A DNA stretch of 14,273 bases from Cyclobacteriaceae bacterium (GCA_009885605.1 VFKK01000085.1:1-14273), one strand, 5' to 3'; numbered from the stretch's first letter, positions 1 to 7,757 are shown. Translations and numbers: made by a program. The notes: generated by a model not told the origin, from the letters alone.

Positions 1-523
1 ACTCTCCATCGGGTAGCGTATCCAACCCATCGTAATTTCCGCTGATCCCGACAAACCGCTCCACATGGCTGTACCAGGGAGCCACATCCTCATACCTGAT
101 TGGCCAGTCAACCGCAAAACCATCCCGACCAGGACCTTCAAAATCATACTTACTCCACCGCTGAGTTTGTCGGGCCCAGATCAGGGATTTCCCTCCAACC
201 TGATAGCCTCGTATCCAATCGTAGGGTTTGGTCTGAACGTATGGATGTTCTGAGTCTTTGACAAAAAAATGCTCTGTATCTTCCTTATATGCATAGCATC
301 GATTGACAACGGGGTTTGCGATTTTATCAGCTCTCGGAATCTGATTGTGATGAGGCATTTCCCATGGTGAAGCGGTCATTGTCGGGTAATCCTTCAAATG
401 TTGAATATCCCTTCCTCGCTCCAAAACAAGAGTTTTCAAACCTTTTTCGCAAAATTCCTTGGCAGCCCACCCCCCGCTGATCCCTGATCCGACGACTATG
501 GCATCGTAACTATGAGTATTCAT
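1..523 (-). CDS. GMC-family FAD-dependent oxidoreductase, N-terminal part (runs off the window edge)
   Basis: The reverse strand from the ATG at 521-523 encodes 174 residues with no stop before the window edge, so the C-terminus is missing. Residues 7-18 (DAIVVGSGISGG) form the Rossmann dinucleotide-binding loop GxGxxG, and LVLERG (residues 32-37) supplies the acidic residue after the second beta strand that usually binds the FAD ribose. A GGKSLIWARQTQRW stretch near residue 110 is the GMC-type flavin motif. Family knowledge: these enzymes oxidise sugars or alcohols with FAD, and Bacteroidota members of this type are about 560-570 residues long and often sit beside gluconate-2-dehydrogenase subunit 3-like genes. 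The substrate cannot be told from this fragment. No signal peptide is visible. The gene is separated from the upstream permease by a terminator, so it probably has its own promoter in 524-680. Confidence 0.88.
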   Translation of the reverse strand, partial: MNTHSYDAIVVGSGISGGWAAKEFCEKGLKTLVLERGRDIQHLKDYPTMTASPWEMPHHNQIPRADKIANPVVNRCYAYKEDTEHFFVKDSEHPYVQTKPYDWIRGYQVGGKSLIWARQTQRWSKYDFEGPGRDGFAVDWPIRYEDVAPWYSHVERFVGISGNYDGLDTLPDGE

Positions 524-614
524 AGCTGAAAAATAAGAGTTTGTGACGGGAGTTTTTGGAAAAAAATTTATTTAGTGTTTTGGCAACTTTCGGCTCTAAA
601 AAAATCGAGAAAAA

Positions 615-679
615 GAATCCATGATTGGTTTTAATTCAGGATAAATGCTTCTAGCAAATCATTATTCATTCATGGATTC
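615..679. repeat. 10-bp perfect inverted repeat upstream of the GMC oxidoreductase
   Basis: GAATCCATGA at 615-624 is the exact reverse complement of TCATGGATTC at 670-679, with 45 bp between the arms. It lies 92-156 bp upstream of the oxidoreductase ATG. It could be a pair of operator half-sites or a leader stem. The wide spacer makes a simple hairpin less likely, and function is unproven. Confidence 0.4.
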
Positions 680-685
680 AAATAG

Positions 686-734
686 AAAAAGGGAATAGTG
701 CAGGCAACAAATCTGCTCTTTCTATTCCCTTTTT
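686..734 (-). terminator. Rho-independent terminator of the ABC permease gene
   Basis: AAAAAGGGAATAG at 686-698 pairs perfectly with CTATTCCCTTTTT at 722-734, a 13-bp stem. The loop holds a further 4-bp inner stem (GCAG 700-703, CTGC 713-716). On the minus strand the hairpin ends in a T run and lies about 45 bp after the permease stop. A-run and T-run flanks make it potentially active in both directions. Confidence 0.8.
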
Positions 735-777
735 GTCCAAAAAACAACGGACTATTTCCTCTGGATCTATCTGCAAT

Positions 778-2022
778 TTACTCGTATCTCAACGATTCGA
801 TCGGATCCAATTTACTGGCTTTGTAAGCAGGGAAAAATCCAGAAAGTAATCCCACCACAACACAAATAACAAAGGAAACAAACATCCACAGCCAGGGTAT
901 CAGGAATCCTCCAAAACCTACTACACTGGCAATTACATTCCCAATTATAATTCCAAGAATAAGGCCTAAAAAGCCTCCGAGCACACAAATCATGATCGCT
1001 TCAATAAGGAACTGCTGACGAATTCGAAGGGGTGTAGCTCCGAGTGCTTTGCGGATCCCAATCTCTCTTGTCCGTTCAGTCACGGAAACCAACATGATAT
1101 TCATCAGGCCAATTGAAGCTCCCAAAAGGGTGATAAAGCCAATTCCGAAACCCCCTATTCTAAGATATCCTGCTACTTCTTCCAGACTTTCAGCCACAGA
1201 TTCACTTTTTGTCAGATCGAAAGAATCTTCCATAGTCACACGATCCTGACGTATTTTACGCATCATCCCGGTAGCCTGACCCATTTCATAATCAATCCGA
1301 TCAGGTCCCGAAGCAACTCCGGTAATTTGGTAATTGAATGTTCCTCGACGATCCAGTCTGCTTCCGTTTTCGATAGGGATCAGAATTTGCCTGTCCGCTC
1401 CCTGATCAGGACCCATTCCGCCTTGCTTTTCCATCACCCCGACAATAGTATATGGCCTGCCCAAAAAACTGATTTTTTGATTGATAGGATCTTCACCGCT
1501 TTCGAAAAGAATGGTTTGAATCTCTTGTCCAATAACACAGACGCTATTTCCGTACCGAACTTCCAGATTACTTAAATTTCTTCCTTTCTCAATCTTGATG
1601 GCTTTCAGATTGATGTAATTTTCATCTATCGCCCGAATCCTTGCATTTGGATCTGTTTTTTTGGAACCTTTTTTGACTTCGGCGGCTCCTGTCACAGTAG
1701 TAAAGACTGTTGAAATTCCGATGCTGCTGTATTCATTCTTGAAATCCTGAACCTCCCGGTAAGTCATTTTAGGATAGGTTTTATCGGTTTTTCCCTCCTG
1801 AATCGCTCGGCCGCCGGTGAAGCCTTTGTTTCGAATATCAAATGAGTTGGCGCCTAATCCTGCGAAACTATCCGCAATCTGAGCTTTGATCCCATCGATG
1901 GCGGTCAGCATTCCTACCAACGAGGAAATCCCGATTGCAATGATGGCTCCTGTCAGAACTGTTCTGAGAAGATTTATTTTAACTGAGCGAAGTGCTTCGC
2001 GAATATTTTCGATCAAATTCAT
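778..2022 (-). CDS. ABC transporter permease, MacB/FtsX type
   Basis: This 414-residue inner-membrane protein has the MacB-like layout: a first transmembrane helix at about residues 20-42, a large periplasmic domain (about 45-287), then three helices at about 290-314, 340-368 and 377-398. The loop after helix 2 reads TERTREIGIRKALGA, the hallmark of FtsX-domain permeases, and the C-terminus has the usual AYKASKLDPIESLRYE ending. Family knowledge: such permeases couple cytoplasmic ATP hydrolysis to movement of the periplasmic domain, for export of peptides, lipoproteins or drugs, often with a membrane-fusion partner. No ATPase or fusion protein lies beside it here, so its partner is encoded elsewhere. 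It appears to be transcribed alone, with a 108-bp upstream gap containing a direct repeat and a terminator downstream. The substrate is unknown. Confidence 0.92.
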   Translation of the reverse strand: MNLIENIREALRSVKINLLRTVLTGAIIAIGISSLVGMLTAIDGIKAQIADSFAGLGANSFDIRNKGFTGGRAIQEGKTDKTYPKMTYREVQDFKNEYSSIGISTVFTTVTGAAEVKKGSKKTDPNARIRAIDENYINLKAIKIEKGRNLSNLEVRYGNSVCVIGQEIQTILFESGEDPINQKISFLGRPYTIVGVMEKQGGMGPDQGADRQILIPIENGSRLDRRGTFNYQITGVASGPDRIDYEMGQATGMMRKIRQDRVTMEDSFDLTKSESVAESLEEVAGYLRIGGFGIGFITLLGASIGLMNIMLVSVTERTREIGIRKALGATPLRIRQQFLIEAIMICVLGGFLGLILGIIIGNVIASVVGFGGFLIPWLWMFVSFVICVVVGLLSGFFPAYKASKLDPIESLRYE

Positions 2023-2048
2023 GGTATGTCCGAATTGGAACAGATAAT

Positions 2049-2086
2049 TTAAGAATAAGTAAAAATGGATGTTAAGTATAAGTAAA
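2049..2086. repeat. Tandem 15-bp direct repeat upstream of the ABC permease
   Basis: TTAAGAATAAGTAAA at 2049-2063 and TTAAGTATAAGTAAA at 2072-2086 differ at one base and are set 23 bp apart, about two helical turns. A third partial copy (TTAAG) starts at 2093. The repeats lie 27-64 bp upstream of the permease ATG (minus strand), in the expected promoter zone, so they may be an operator. This is inference from position only. Confidence 0.45.
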
Positions 2087-2130
2087 TATCAATTAAGAGG
2101 GTATTTGACAGAGAAAATTTAAATCTGCCA

Positions 2131-2742
2131 TCAATGCATCCTGTCGCCTCGGAGGTCCATTTTTCGCAGAACTTCTGCTTCAAAATTTAACCATTCCTGC
2201 CATCGGGTATTGACCTTTTCAGGTCCGACATAATATCTCGCCAATTCGATGAAGGTGACGTAATGCCCTGCTTCTGAGATCATCAATTCGTAGTAAAACT
2301 TCTGCAATTCCTCATCTGCAATATTCTGCGAAAGCAGTTTAAAACGCTCGCAACTTCGGGCTTCAATCAATGCATTCATCAATAGATTTTCAGTAAGTTG
2401 ATGCATTCGGCTTCCTCCTGATTTCATAAACTCAAAGAGTTGGATGACATATTCATCTTTTCTGGGCTTTCCAAAACTCAACTTTCTCTTCCGAATCTGA
2501 TCCATCACTCTCTCAAAATGCCCCCATTCCTCGGCAACTATCGGGGTAAGTGTATCAACTAAATGATCCAGATCATGATAACGCAGAATCAAACTGATGC
2601 AGGAAGAGGCAGCTTTTTGCTCGCAATAAGCATGATCCGCCAGAATGTCCTCGATTTGCATCTCTGCTATTCCGACCCATCTTGGGTCAGTTGGAAGCTT
2701 GAGATGAAGCATTTTTTGTCTGGTACTTTCCTCCCAACTCAT
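2131..2742 (-). CDS. miaE: tRNA 2-methylthio-N6-isopentenyladenosine-37 hydroxylase (MiaE)
   Basis: This 203-residue protein has the length and helical diiron pattern of MiaE, which hydroxylates the isopentenyl group of ms2i6A at position 37 of tRNAs reading UNN codons, using O2. The carboxylate/histidine iron ligands are visible: Glu41, the ExxH pair Glu72-His75 (EEWGH), Glu127 (LIEARSCERF) and the second ExxH pair Glu157-His160 (SEAGH). No signal peptide or membrane segment is seen, as fits a cytoplasmic enzyme. The ATG lies 2 bp after the porin stop codon, so it is translated from the lpxK-porin transcript. The modification needs MiaA and MiaB, which are not in this window. Reliance on O2 suggests an aerobic host. 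The family assignment is strong; the link with envelope genes has no obvious meaning. Confidence 0.92.
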   Translation of the reverse strand: MSWEESTRQKMLHLKLPTDPRWVGIAEMQIEDILADHAYCEQKAASSCISLILRYHDLDHLVDTLTPIVAEEWGHFERVMDQIRKRKLSFGKPRKDEYVIQLFEFMKSGGSRMHQLTENLLMNALIEARSCERFKLLSQNIADEELQKFYYELMISEAGHYVTFIELARYYVGPEKVNTRWQEWLNFEAEVLRKMDLRGDRMH

Positions 2743-2744
2743 TT

Positions 2745-4709
2745 TTAATCGAATAAATACCAGGTTATTCCAAGGTCAAGAAAGGATTTGTATCCCGTAT
2801 AATCCGGAGTCACAAAATAGCCTTCCTGTTCCATCAAACCACTGTTGAAGTGATTGTATTTCAATAGAACCCGGGTCCGGTTGATTCGGAAACTTAGGAA
2901 AAAATCCATAACTGGGTAAGCATACACATTGAAATCATTTTGCAAATGAAACTGCTGGGATCCGGGAAAGTAGGCCTCGGCATAATAATCCGAATGGTAG
3001 CGAACGTCCACACCCATCTGGACGACGACGTTGTTATCGAAGAAAGGACTATCTACGTAAAATTTCGAATTGGCGTAAATCTTCGGGATTCGGAATGCAT
3101 CTTTTGCATCGCCTGTAATCTCAGTAAAAATAACCTCGTTATCCCATCTGAATTTTTTACCGATCTTGAAATTAGCAGTCAGTCCCGGCATCAGCATAAA
3201 CGCCTCTCCCGAAGCTTGACTCGCGATTCGTTCTTCGTTGAAATAAATATAATTGTTGACCCTGTTAATCGTGAGGGATGGCCGGATTTGAAAATTCTTA
3301 AAATTCCCCAACAAAACCGCTTTGATTTGGTCCACTCCTGTGTTGGAGAAATCATTGGTCCAACGGTAGTGATTACCGGCATAATTCTGCTGCATGGATG
3401 TTGGCTTGTAGAGTGCTTTGGTGTACTCCAAAACGAGCCATGGCGATTTAAAAGTACCATGCAATCTAAAAGCTCCAGGCAGCAAATATTCACCATCAGC
3501 ACTTAAAGCCCATTTTTCAGAGATATTTCCAATCAATTCCCCTCCGATGTAGACCTCATTGAATACATCATCTTCAGCCAGAAAAGGACTCTTCATCCTT
3601 CCTGATCTGAATTTTGCATAAGTATTGTAATAGAATCCTCCAAACGTTCCTTTGAAACCAACTTCATTTCTCCACTCGGCAAAATCATTGAAGTTTTGAG
3701 TTGTATCGGGTTGATTATATCTCGTCTTCGGAAAAAACAATGAATCTGATGTCGTTAAATCTGATTCGAAAATCAAATCTTGTTTCTTGCGATCAAAGAC
3801 ATGATAAAGCTGCAGTCCGTCTTTGACTTTGTACTCATGATAGAAGTGATATTCCTGTCTCAAATCTCTCGCTTGAGAGGCCTTCAACCAGACTTTAGCA
3901 TCCTCATAGGTGAAATAAATTGAGGTGCTATCCACTTCAGGAGGAATGATTCCTCCTATTTCATTTACCACATGGCGCATCCTTCCGAAAGTCGCCATGA
4001 TCCAATACTTCCCATTCTCTGTCCTGTAATTGGTCTGGAATGAATAGGAATTTTGCTCCGCCATATTATCATCCCGAGCTACCGGATTGAGTGTTTTGCG
4101 AGACCGAATCGTATGTAGTTCAAAACCAACATTCCAACGGGGATTGATATTTCGGGCAAATGCCAGATCCAGCATATTCCTGCTTCCTCCGCCAAAAAAT
4201 GCGGACATCTCTGTAAAAGGTGATTTAGTGTCAAAATATCTGCCTTTCTCAGGTGCCCTGTGGTACAAATCATAAGCCTGAAAACCGGATCTTGTACCTA
4301 TCAACTCAGGAACCTTGTAATAAATTGATTTAGTTGCGCTTCCAATATTTCCCAGATCCTGATATTTCCAGTTGCTTTTGGCGACTGGATCATAATTGTG
4401 AAAATTATCAAGCAAGGTATCCTGAGGATACAAAATCAATTTATTCAGCTTGATATCTTTTTCGAAGAATTGCAAACTCGAATTTGGTCCAAAAACCATG
4501 ACCGTGCTATCATCCAATAAAGGTCGCCTTCCATCCACCTCTTCTCCTTCAGGAGTAACGATTTCACGGGTTTGACGCTGATTCGGATTAGTACTTTGAG
4601 TAGGATTGATAGGTCTTCGGCCCGTGGAAGGGATCGGTCGCTGAGCATACACCAATTGTATACTTAGCAAAAAAAACACGACTAAAATCCCAAATAACCT
4701 ATATCTCAC
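2745..4709 (-). CDS. Putative outer-membrane porin (Bacteroidota Porin_10-like)
   Basis: This 654-residue protein starts with a signal peptide (basic MRYR, a hydrophobic stretch at residues 6-19, likely cleavage after VYA at about residue 22). A Pro/Asn/Arg-rich low-complexity segment follows to about residue 60. The rest is long alternating, aromatic-rich beta-strand sequence typical of a beta-barrel, ending in ITWYLFD, the hydrophobic/aromatic ending of barrels inserted by the Bam complex. I read it as the Bacteroidota putative porin family. Substrate and pore function cannot be told. The start codon is GTG at 4707-4709, inside the end of lpxK (11-bp overlap); no ATG near the signal peptide fits better. 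The coupling to lpxK suggests joint outer-membrane biogenesis. miaE follows after 2 bp. Confidence 0.82.
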   Translation of the reverse strand: MRYRLFGILVVFFLLSIQLVYAQRPIPSTGRRPINPTQSTNPNQRQTREIVTPEGEEVDGRRPLLDDSTVMVFGPNSSLQFFEKDIKLNKLILYPQDTLLDNFHNYDPVAKSNWKYQDLGNIGSATKSIYYKVPELIGTRSGFQAYDLYHRAPEKGRYFDTKSPFTEMSAFFGGGSRNMLDLAFARNINPRWNVGFELHTIRSRKTLNPVARDDNMAEQNSYSFQTNYRTENGKYWIMATFGRMRHVVNEIGGIIPPEVDSTSIYFTYEDAKVWLKASQARDLRQEYHFYHEYKVKDGLQLYHVFDRKKQDLIFESDLTTSDSLFFPKTRYNQPDTTQNFNDFAEWRNEVGFKGTFGGFYYNTYAKFRSGRMKSPFLAEDDVFNEVYIGGELIGNISEKWALSADGEYLLPGAFRLHGTFKSPWLVLEYTKALYKPTSMQQNYAGNHYRWTNDFSNTGVDQIKAVLLGNFKNFQIRPSLTINRVNNYIYFNEERIASQASGEAFMLMPGLTANFKIGKKFRWDNEVIFTEITGDAKDAFRIPKIYANSKFYVDSPFFDNNVVVQMGVDVRYHSDYYAEAYFPGSQQFHLQNDFNVYAYPVMDFFLSFRINRTRVLLKYNHFNSGLMEQEGYFVTPDYTGYKSFLDLGITWYLFD

Positions 4710-5763
4710 TAGTTTTTGTATTTTTTAAGACCTTTTGTTGGATCTGCTGCATCAGGATTTGTGCATCTTCCGATGAAAATCCCACCAAAATTGGAAGTAC
4801 AAAAATCGGAATTTCTCCCATAAAACCCTCCGGGGCGGTGGATTTAACTTTCGCTGCATCTTTTTCTGTGGTTAATAGGACGACTTCCCGATCAGGATAG
4901 TTTTGACGGGCTTTTTTTAGCTTAGCAAAATCAGTTTCCACATAATCATGATGGTCAGGAAAACTCAGGATCTCGAGCACATCAAAATTATTTCTGCAAA
5001 ATTTAACCAAGAGCTCATCGCTAGCCAGACCACTCAATAGAATTATAGAGGTTGAAAATTTGCTTCCCTCCTCAATCGGGTAAGGTTTTCCATACGTGAT
5101 CTGCGAAAACAAGACTGGGGTTTTCAATCCTGCATACTGTGAAATTCGATCCTTAAACTCGTTTTTCAGACCCTCAGAAATTGTATCCGGGCACTTGGTT
5201 ACGACAACCAAATCGGCTCTTTTTGCTCCTGATCGGCTTTCCCGAAGCCGTCCCGCCGGCATTAAATGGTCAGAGAAAAATGGTTGGTGAAACGTCGTCA
5301 AAAGAATATTTAAGTGGGCTTTGACCGACCGATGTTGTAACGCGTCATCCAAAATGATTACCTGCGGAATGTTCTTCTCAGATTTAATCTTCTGCAAAGC
5401 TGCTACCCTATCCTCCCCAACAAAAACCTGAATTTCCTTTCCAAATTTCTTATAAATCTGAAAGGGTTCGTCTCCAAAAATCCGTGGATTTGAAGCTTGA
5501 TTTGCCTGAAAAAATCCTTTCGAAGCTCTGCCATATCCACGACTCAGGGTCCCCAGTTTAAAATCCTCTTTTAGCAGTCGAATCAGATGTTCCACCATGG
5601 GAGTTTTACCGGTTCCTCCCACGCTGAGGTTTCCCACCAAAATCGTCGGGATTGGTGATTCTGTGGTTTTGAACCAACCCTGATCAAAAAACCAGTTTCT
5701 CAGTCGGGTGACCAAGTTGTACAACAAGGCAAATGGATAAAGCAAAAAACCGTACCAGTGCAT
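4699..5763 (-). CDS. lpxK: Tetraacyldisaccharide 4'-kinase (lipid A biosynthesis)
   Basis: LpxK phosphorylates the 4' position of the lipid A disaccharide precursor with ATP at the cytoplasmic face of the inner membrane. The 354-residue protein has a hydrophobic N-terminal anchor (residues 4-18, YGFLLYPFALLYNLV), a Walker A region VGNLSVGGTGKTP (43-55) whose GGTGKTP form is typical of the family, SRGYGR (74-79), GDEP (97-100), and the conserved DDALQHR (139-145). TTEKDAAK near residue 300 is another family motif. Length is normal. It is the first gene of a three-gene minus-strand operon with the porin and miaE, and diverges from the Nif3-like gene across 40 bp that must hold both promoters. 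The last 11 bp overlap the porin GTG start. Confidence 0.95.
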   Translation of the reverse strand: MHWYGFLLYPFALLYNLVTRLRNWFFDQGWFKTTESPIPTILVGNLSVGGTGKTPMVEHLIRLLKEDFKLGTLSRGYGRASKGFFQANQASNPRIFGDEPFQIYKKFGKEIQVFVGEDRVAALQKIKSEKNIPQVIILDDALQHRSVKAHLNILLTTFHQPFFSDHLMPAGRLRESRSGAKRADLVVVTKCPDTISEGLKNEFKDRISQYAGLKTPVLFSQITYGKPYPIEEGSKFSTSIILLSGLASDELLVKFCRNNFDVLEILSFPDHHDYVETDFAKLKKARQNYPDREVVLLTTEKDAAKVKSTAPEGFMGEIPIFVLPILVGFSSEDAQILMQQIQQKVLKNTKTSEI

Positions 5764-5776
5764 TCCTTAGAATTAC

Positions 5777-5790
5777 TATTTTTGATCAAA
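5777..5790 (+). promoter_or_regulatory. Candidate -7 promoter box and palindrome between lpxK and the Nif3-like gene
   Basis: TATTTTTG at 5777-5784 matches the Bacteroidota -7 consensus TAnnTTTG and lies 19 bp before the Nif3-like ATG. Its last four bases start a perfect 10-bp palindrome, TTTGATCAAA (5781-5790), so a TTTG is also offered to the minus strand for lpxK. No good -33 TTTG is seen on the plus strand, which keeps confidence low. Confidence 0.35.
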
Positions 5791-5803
5791 TAAACAGAAA
5801 ATT

Positions 5804-6904
5804 ATGGGAATAAAGGTCAGCGAGGTTATCTCGTATTTAGAGCAAATCGCCCCTCCTGCGTTTCAGGAATCCTATGACAATGCCACTCTGATCACAGGGA
5901 ATCGTGAAGCTGATGTGGAAGGGATCATCTGCAGCCTTGATTGTACCGAGGATGTAGTGCGCGAGGCAATTGAACTTGGTGCCAATATGATCGTTGCCCA
6001 CCATCCCATTGTGTTCAAGGGACTGAAGAGTCTGACCGGGAAAAATTATGTAGAGCGAACGATCATTTTGGCTATCCAAAACAACATCGCCATCTACGCC
6101 ATCCATACCAATCTTGATCATGTGGCTCATGGTGTGAATAAAAGGATTTCAGACAGGCTTGGCTTGATAAAAACCCACATTCTCCAACCTAAAAAGCAAC
6201 TATTAAGTAAGCTTGTTTTTTTTGTTCCGGAGGAAAATAAAGAGAAAGTACTTGTTGCTGTTTACCAGGCCGGTGCAGGAAAAATAGGAGAATATTCAGA
6301 TTGCTCGTTTCAAGTAAAAGGTCAGGGTACATTTACTCCTTCGGAAATAGCAAACCCTTCAATCGGAGAAAGAGGAAAAGCTCAAACAGAAGAAGAAATC
6401 AGGGTTGAAGTACTTGTTGCAAACCATTTGCTGCCAAGGGTTCTTCAGGACATGAAAAAAGCTCATCTCTATGAAGACGTGGCCTATTATGTCCAACTCC
6501 TTGAAAATGAAAATCAGGATGTAGGGGCTGGTATGGTTGGTGAACTCTCTGAACCCATGGATGAATTAAAATTCCTGGATCATGTAAAAGAAAAGATGAA
6601 TCTCAAAGTAATTAAACATACTGCACTTTCAGGAAAAAAAATCACAAAAGTGGCAGTCTGCGGAGGAGCAGGAATTTTTCTCCTCAGCGATGCCAAAAAA
6701 GCGGGTGCAGATGTATTTATCACCGCCGACGTGAAGTATCATGAGTTTTTCGACGCCGAATCCAAATTAATTCTCTGTGATATCGGTCATTATGAGAGTG
6801 AAATTTTCACAAAACAATTGCTTGGAGAAGTTTTGTCACAAAAATTCCCTAATATTGCACTCTATTTTACAAGAGTAGTTACAAATCCCACATCCTACCG
6901 ATAG
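5804..6904 (+). CDS. Nif3-like dinuclear metal-centre protein (YqfO/YbgI family)
   Basis: The 366-residue protein is a long-form Nif3-family member. Metal-ligand motifs are visible: AHHPIVF (His66, His67), HTNLDH (Asp105), and near the C-terminus GHYESE (His329, Glu333). The two conserved halves are separated by an insert at about residues 125-235 of the YqfO/PII-like type (begins LVFFVPEENKEKVL), which explains the length against about 250 residues for short forms. Family knowledge: these proteins form toroidal hexamers with two metals per subunit and are sometimes called GTP cyclohydrolase I type 2, but the physiological reaction is uncertain, so I do not assign one. It is followed after 3 bp by the zinc-ribbon gene, a pairing I recall as common in Bacteroidota, and the two form an operon ending at the 7702-7733 terminator. 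Confidence 0.92.
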   Translation: MGIKVSEVISYLEQIAPPAFQESYDNATLITGNREADVEGIICSLDCTEDVVREAIELGANMIVAHHPIVFKGLKSLTGKNYVERTIILAIQNNIAIYAIHTNLDHVAHGVNKRISDRLGLIKTHILQPKKQLLSKLVFFVPEENKEKVLVAVYQAGAGKIGEYSDCSFQVKGQGTFTPSEIANPSIGERGKAQTEEEIRVEVLVANHLLPRVLQDMKKAHLYEDVAYYVQLLENENQDVGAGMVGELSEPMDELKFLDHVKEKMNLKVIKHTALSGKKITKVAVCGGAGIFLLSDAKKAGADVFITADVKYHEFFDAESKLILCDIGHYESEIFTKQLLGEVLSQKFPNIALYFTRVVTNPTSYR

Positions 6905-6907
6905 TAC

Positions 6908-7675
6908 ATGGAAAGTACAGTAGCACAAAAACTTGAGGCTATTCACAACCTTCAACTCATAGATTCCAGATTAGATGCCATTGTTAAAGTTCGCGGAGCT
7001 CTTCCAGAAGAGGTTCAGGACCTTGAAGATGAAATCATCGGCTATGACACTCGTTTAAATAAATTTCAGACTGAAATTGAATCTTTCGAAGATGAAATCA
7101 AGAGACTGAAAGAAGGTATTAAAGATTCTGAAAAACTGATCAAGAAGTATCAGGAGCAGCAGATGAATGTTCGGAACAACCGAGAATATGACGCCATCAC
7201 CAAAGAATTAGAACTTCAGGACTTGGAAATACAAGTTTCCAAAAAGAAAATCATTGAAGCTGGTGTTAGAATCGATCAGAAAAAAGTCGATTTAGATGAA
7301 CTTTCTGCTGTTATGAAAGACCGCAAGAAAGATCTTGATCAGAAGAAAGATGAATTATCTACAATCGTTTCTGAAAGCGAAACTGAAGAGTCAAAACTGA
7401 GAACTGATCGGGAGAAAGCGAGCAAAAAAGTTGACGAAAGGCTTGTAAAATCATACACCAAAATCAGAGCAAACGCTAAAAATGGCCTTGCAGTAGTGAT
7501 GGTTAAAAGAGGAGCTTGTGGAGGTTGTTTCAACACAGTGCCACCACAAAGACAAGCAGATATTCGCGAGAAGAAAAAGTTGATCGTTTGTGAGCATTGC
7601 GGCAGAATTCTTGCCGGTGTGGAAGACGAAGTAGAAGATGAAGGAACTGCAAAAAAGAAGAGAGCAAGAGCTTAA
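6908..7675 (+). CDS. Coiled-coil protein with C-terminal C4 zinc ribbon
   Basis: The 255-residue protein consists of a long charged coiled coil (about residues 30-185, rich in Glu/Lys/Asp with hydrophobic heptad positions) and a C-terminal zinc ribbon with two CxxC knuckles: Cys204-Cys207 (ACGGCF) and Cys228-Cys231 (CEHCG). The extreme C-terminus is first acidic (VEDEVEDEG), then basic (KKKRARA). This is the C4-type zinc-ribbon family formerly called DUF164 (zf-RING_7). Its role is not established; nucleic-acid binding has been proposed from the ribbon. No signal peptide or membrane segment is seen. It starts 3 bp after the Nif3-like stop, so the two are co-transcribed and probably work in related processes. 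Family call strong, function unknown. Confidence 0.9.
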   Translation: MESTVAQKLEAIHNLQLIDSRLDAIVKVRGALPEEVQDLEDEIIGYDTRLNKFQTEIESFEDEIKRLKEGIKDSEKLIKKYQEQQMNVRNNREYDAITKELELQDLEIQVSKKKIIEAGVRIDQKKVDLDELSAVMKDRKKDLDQKKDELSTIVSESETEESKLRTDREKASKKVDERLVKSYTKIRANAKNGLAVVMVKRGACGGCFNTVPPQRQADIREKKKLIVCEHCGRILAGVEDEVEDEGTAKKKRARA

Positions 7676-7701
7676 CAAAACTTTCCTTTTACCATAAAAT
7701 C

Positions 7702-7733
7702 AAAACCCTGAAATTAAATTTTCAGGGTTTTTT
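7702..7733 (+). terminator. Rho-independent terminator after the Nif3-like / zinc-ribbon operon
   Basis: AAAACCCTGAAA (7702-7713) pairs perfectly with TTTCAGGGTTTT (7720-7731) around a 6-nt loop, and the plus strand continues in a T run to 7733. It starts 26 bp after the zinc-ribbon stop codon. It also rules out a TTG start at 7735 for the next gene being on the same strong transcript. Confidence 0.88.
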
Positions 7734-7742
7734 ATTGTTAAA

Positions 7743-7757
7743 AACTCTAAAAGAGTT
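7743..7757 (+). repeat. Small hairpin just after the terminator
   Basis: AACTCT (7743-7748) and AGAGTT (7752-7757) form a 6-bp stem with a 3-nt loop, followed by GATTTTT. It could be a weak backup terminator or part of the leader of the next gene. The short A/T-rich stem makes chance possible. Confidence 0.25.

Larger units (their letters stand above)
524..777. other. Intergenic region between oxidoreductase and ABC permease
   Basis: This 254-bp A/T-rich gap holds no plausible gene. It contains a strong terminator hairpin (686-734) for the permease transcript and a 10-bp inverted repeat (615-624 and 670-679) upstream of the oxidoreductase start. I found no clear Bacteroidota promoter (TTTG plus TAnnTTTG) reading toward the oxidoreductase. 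Confidence 0.6.

Noticed and set aside
2940..3506. 188-codon plus-strand open frame opposite the porin
   Set aside because: It lies fully antisense to a well-supported porin gene, its product has no recognisable motif or signal peptide, and it is the longest of several shadow frames in this gene.
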